Shown one piece after another: positions 63,401-64,000 of a DNA stretch of 64,000 nucleotides. The DNA lies in contig OZ038323.1 in the NCBI GenBank assembly GCA_964035795.1, positions 2,828,381 through 2,892,380 of the forward strand. The letters run 5' to 3'. Both the position numbers and the translations under genes were made by a program. The notes beneath the pieces were generated by a model. The model had not been told where the DNA came from. It made no database searches and was given only the letters and a program-made list of their open reading frames with translations. The stretch is from Pterobdella sp. o SKG-2022. Lineage: Eukaryota; Annelida; Clitellata; Hirudinida; Piscicolidae. Positions within the stretch are counted from its first letter, which is position 1; each line of letters starts with the position of its first letter.

Positions 63401-64000
63401 GATGGTCGCACAATGGTCTGCGGCTTGACAGTCTTGTTGATGGGGGTTGTGCAGGGAAGTGTCGCCACCTTCCTCCCATGGAAACTGCACCAAGTCATTC
63501 CTGGATCTTATGAACTTTTTATCGGTTCTTTCATTCTCTTATGATTGTTTCATTAGCTCATCTAATATTTTAGTTTCTTTTGTTTTTTTCTGATTTTAAT
63601 GCTTTTTTATTGAGCCTTCCTTTTTGATGCAATTTTTTATGTAAATTGTGCGCTATTCAAGTTTTAACAACAATAATATTATTTATATTATTTAGTAACT
63701 GTTCATCACCAACACCAGGACTTAGCATAACAGTGGTAACCCTGGCGGAACTTCTTTCGTATTTGTTGGGCAAATGGTTGTCTTCAAAAATTGGGCACGT
63801 TACAAGCATTTTTGGAGGAATGCTTGTCAACGCTGCTAGAGTGTTGGCATATGCTTTAGTGAGTAACCCTTGGTTGATTCTAGCGGCAGAATCACTGCAT
63901 TTGTTTGGAGGTGGTTTGGTGTTTGTTGCTATCTCTAACCACCCTGTATTCCAAACTATTTATGCTAATAAAGTGGTGATGAGGAGGAAGAAAAAAAAGA
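57418..64000 (+). CDS. MFSD6-like major facilitator transporter (partial)
   Basis: Multi-pass membrane protein of the MFSD6 branch of the major facilitator superfamily; its substrate is not established. Exon 57418-58376 encodes TM1-TM3-like segments (FSFFFSAANACLIPFLSLYM, GMNPFQTGLLLGLKGLTASL) and then a Thr/Ser/Gln-rich loop of about 200 residues, as in MFSD6. Later pieces: a hydrophobic segment near 59247-59330 (FIFIIVIIIILIITTDIFIA); a short exon ending RRRSLE near 59831; a TM segment near 62.9-63.05 kb (FHFHKILLHFVAFAFIHLF); 63402-63524 (TVLLMGVVQGSVATFLPW); and 63719 to the right edge (LAELLSYLLGKWL, SNPWLILAAESLHLFGGG). The last two join in phase and align with MFSD6 TM7-TM10 without a gap. 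The joins around 58.4-62.9 kb and the conserved YGxQRxWGSxGW region were not found. The gene continues off the right edge. Confidence 0.75.
59330..59800 (+). repeat. Strand-asymmetric A/C-rich tract
   Basis: The plus strand is very low in G, built from CAC/ACC/CAA words with moderate T, giving Thr/Pro/His-rich translations in all three frames. It resembles the Thr/Gln-rich loop coding at 57.9-58.35 kb, but no frame is convincingly coding throughout. Confidence 0.6.
59945..61320. other. AT-rich MFSD6-like intron
   Basis: No ORF, RNA gene or repeat family recognised in about 1.4 kb. Confidence 0.5.
61321..61555 (-). repeat. Retroelement 3' tail with (ATTG)n end
   Basis: On the minus strand, AAGCCCAACCC..GGGCTATAAAAAGGG runs into (ATTG)n (about five units). 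The CTATAAAA-plus-microsatellite ending resembles the LINE tail at 40.5 kb. It is probably a separate LINE or SINE family, 5'-truncated. Confidence 0.6.
61551..62009 (-). other. Orphan 152-codon minus-strand ORF, less AT-rich segment
   Basis: Starts at an ATG at 62009. It contains YSGANAGFGLHHISVLVALE, GASQFGVCPSLKRYSKTI and several hydrophobic stretches. It lies upstream of, and in the same orientation as, the retroelement tail at 61321-61555 and ends within it, so it may be internal retroelement sequence or exons of an unknown antisense gene. I do not recognise the family. Confidence 0.3.
62039..62100. repeat. 62-nt perfect-arm palindrome (30-bp arms, AA spacer)
   Basis: Left arm 62039-62068 (AGCTTTTCGTAAGACTAGCT..) and right arm 62071-62100 are exact reverse complements around AA. 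Weaker inverted similarity continues outward: GTCAACAAAC at about 62002 pairs with GTTTGTTGAC at about 62105. Confidence 0.95.

Overview
The window is AT-rich eukaryotic nuclear DNA from an animal. It carries nine multi-exon protein genes with GT..AG introns, abundant (AAT)n/(TTA)n microsatellites and three non-LTR retrotransposon copies. The gene set (a three-RPEL myocardin-related factor, an RGS-type RhoGEF, an MFSD6-like transporter, NUB1, RAD51) is metazoan. An invertebrate, perhaps a spiralian such as an annelid, fits the AT richness, the asparagine-run proteins and the LINE types, but that placement is inference.

Layout from left to right: TSR1 (minus, 5' end only, runs off the left edge); METTL4 (plus, 674-5078); an ARHGEF1/11/12-type RGS-RhoGEF (minus, about 5.9-18.3 kb, outermost exons not located); about 5.7 kb with no recognisable gene; PISD, phosphatidylserine decarboxylase (plus, 23961-26129); NUB1 (minus, 26612-35755) with a decayed EN-RT retrotransposon in one intron; DHRS7B-like short-chain dehydrogenase (plus, 36012-45865), whose sixth intron (about 8 kb) holds two LINEs of opposite orientation; MRTF (minus, 46394-53187); RAD51 (minus, 53696-56945); and an MFSD6-like transporter (plus, 57418 to the right edge). 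Three gene pairs start head to head across short gaps (TSR1/METTL4, NUB1/DHRS7B, RAD51/MFSD6-like), which suggests bidirectional promoters. PISD/NUB1 and DHRS7B/MRTF end tail to tail.

Most gene models were built by joining exons at GT..AG sites so that reading phase holds. Phase closes completely for METTL4 (601 aa), PISD (379 aa), DHRS7B (292 aa) and RAD51 (339 aa, the human length). The RhoGEF, NUB1, MRTF and MFSD6-like models are partly approximate, and some of their junctions were not resolved. The genes are a mix of housekeeping and signalling functions and do not look like a functional cluster. I found no convincing previously undescribed multi-gene system. The more unusual items are a 39-nt hairpin-like repeat present four times, a 62-nt near-perfect palindrome with a related half copy, tandem repeats that start exactly at two splice donors, and large Asn-rich insertions inside conserved catalytic or lipid-binding domains.
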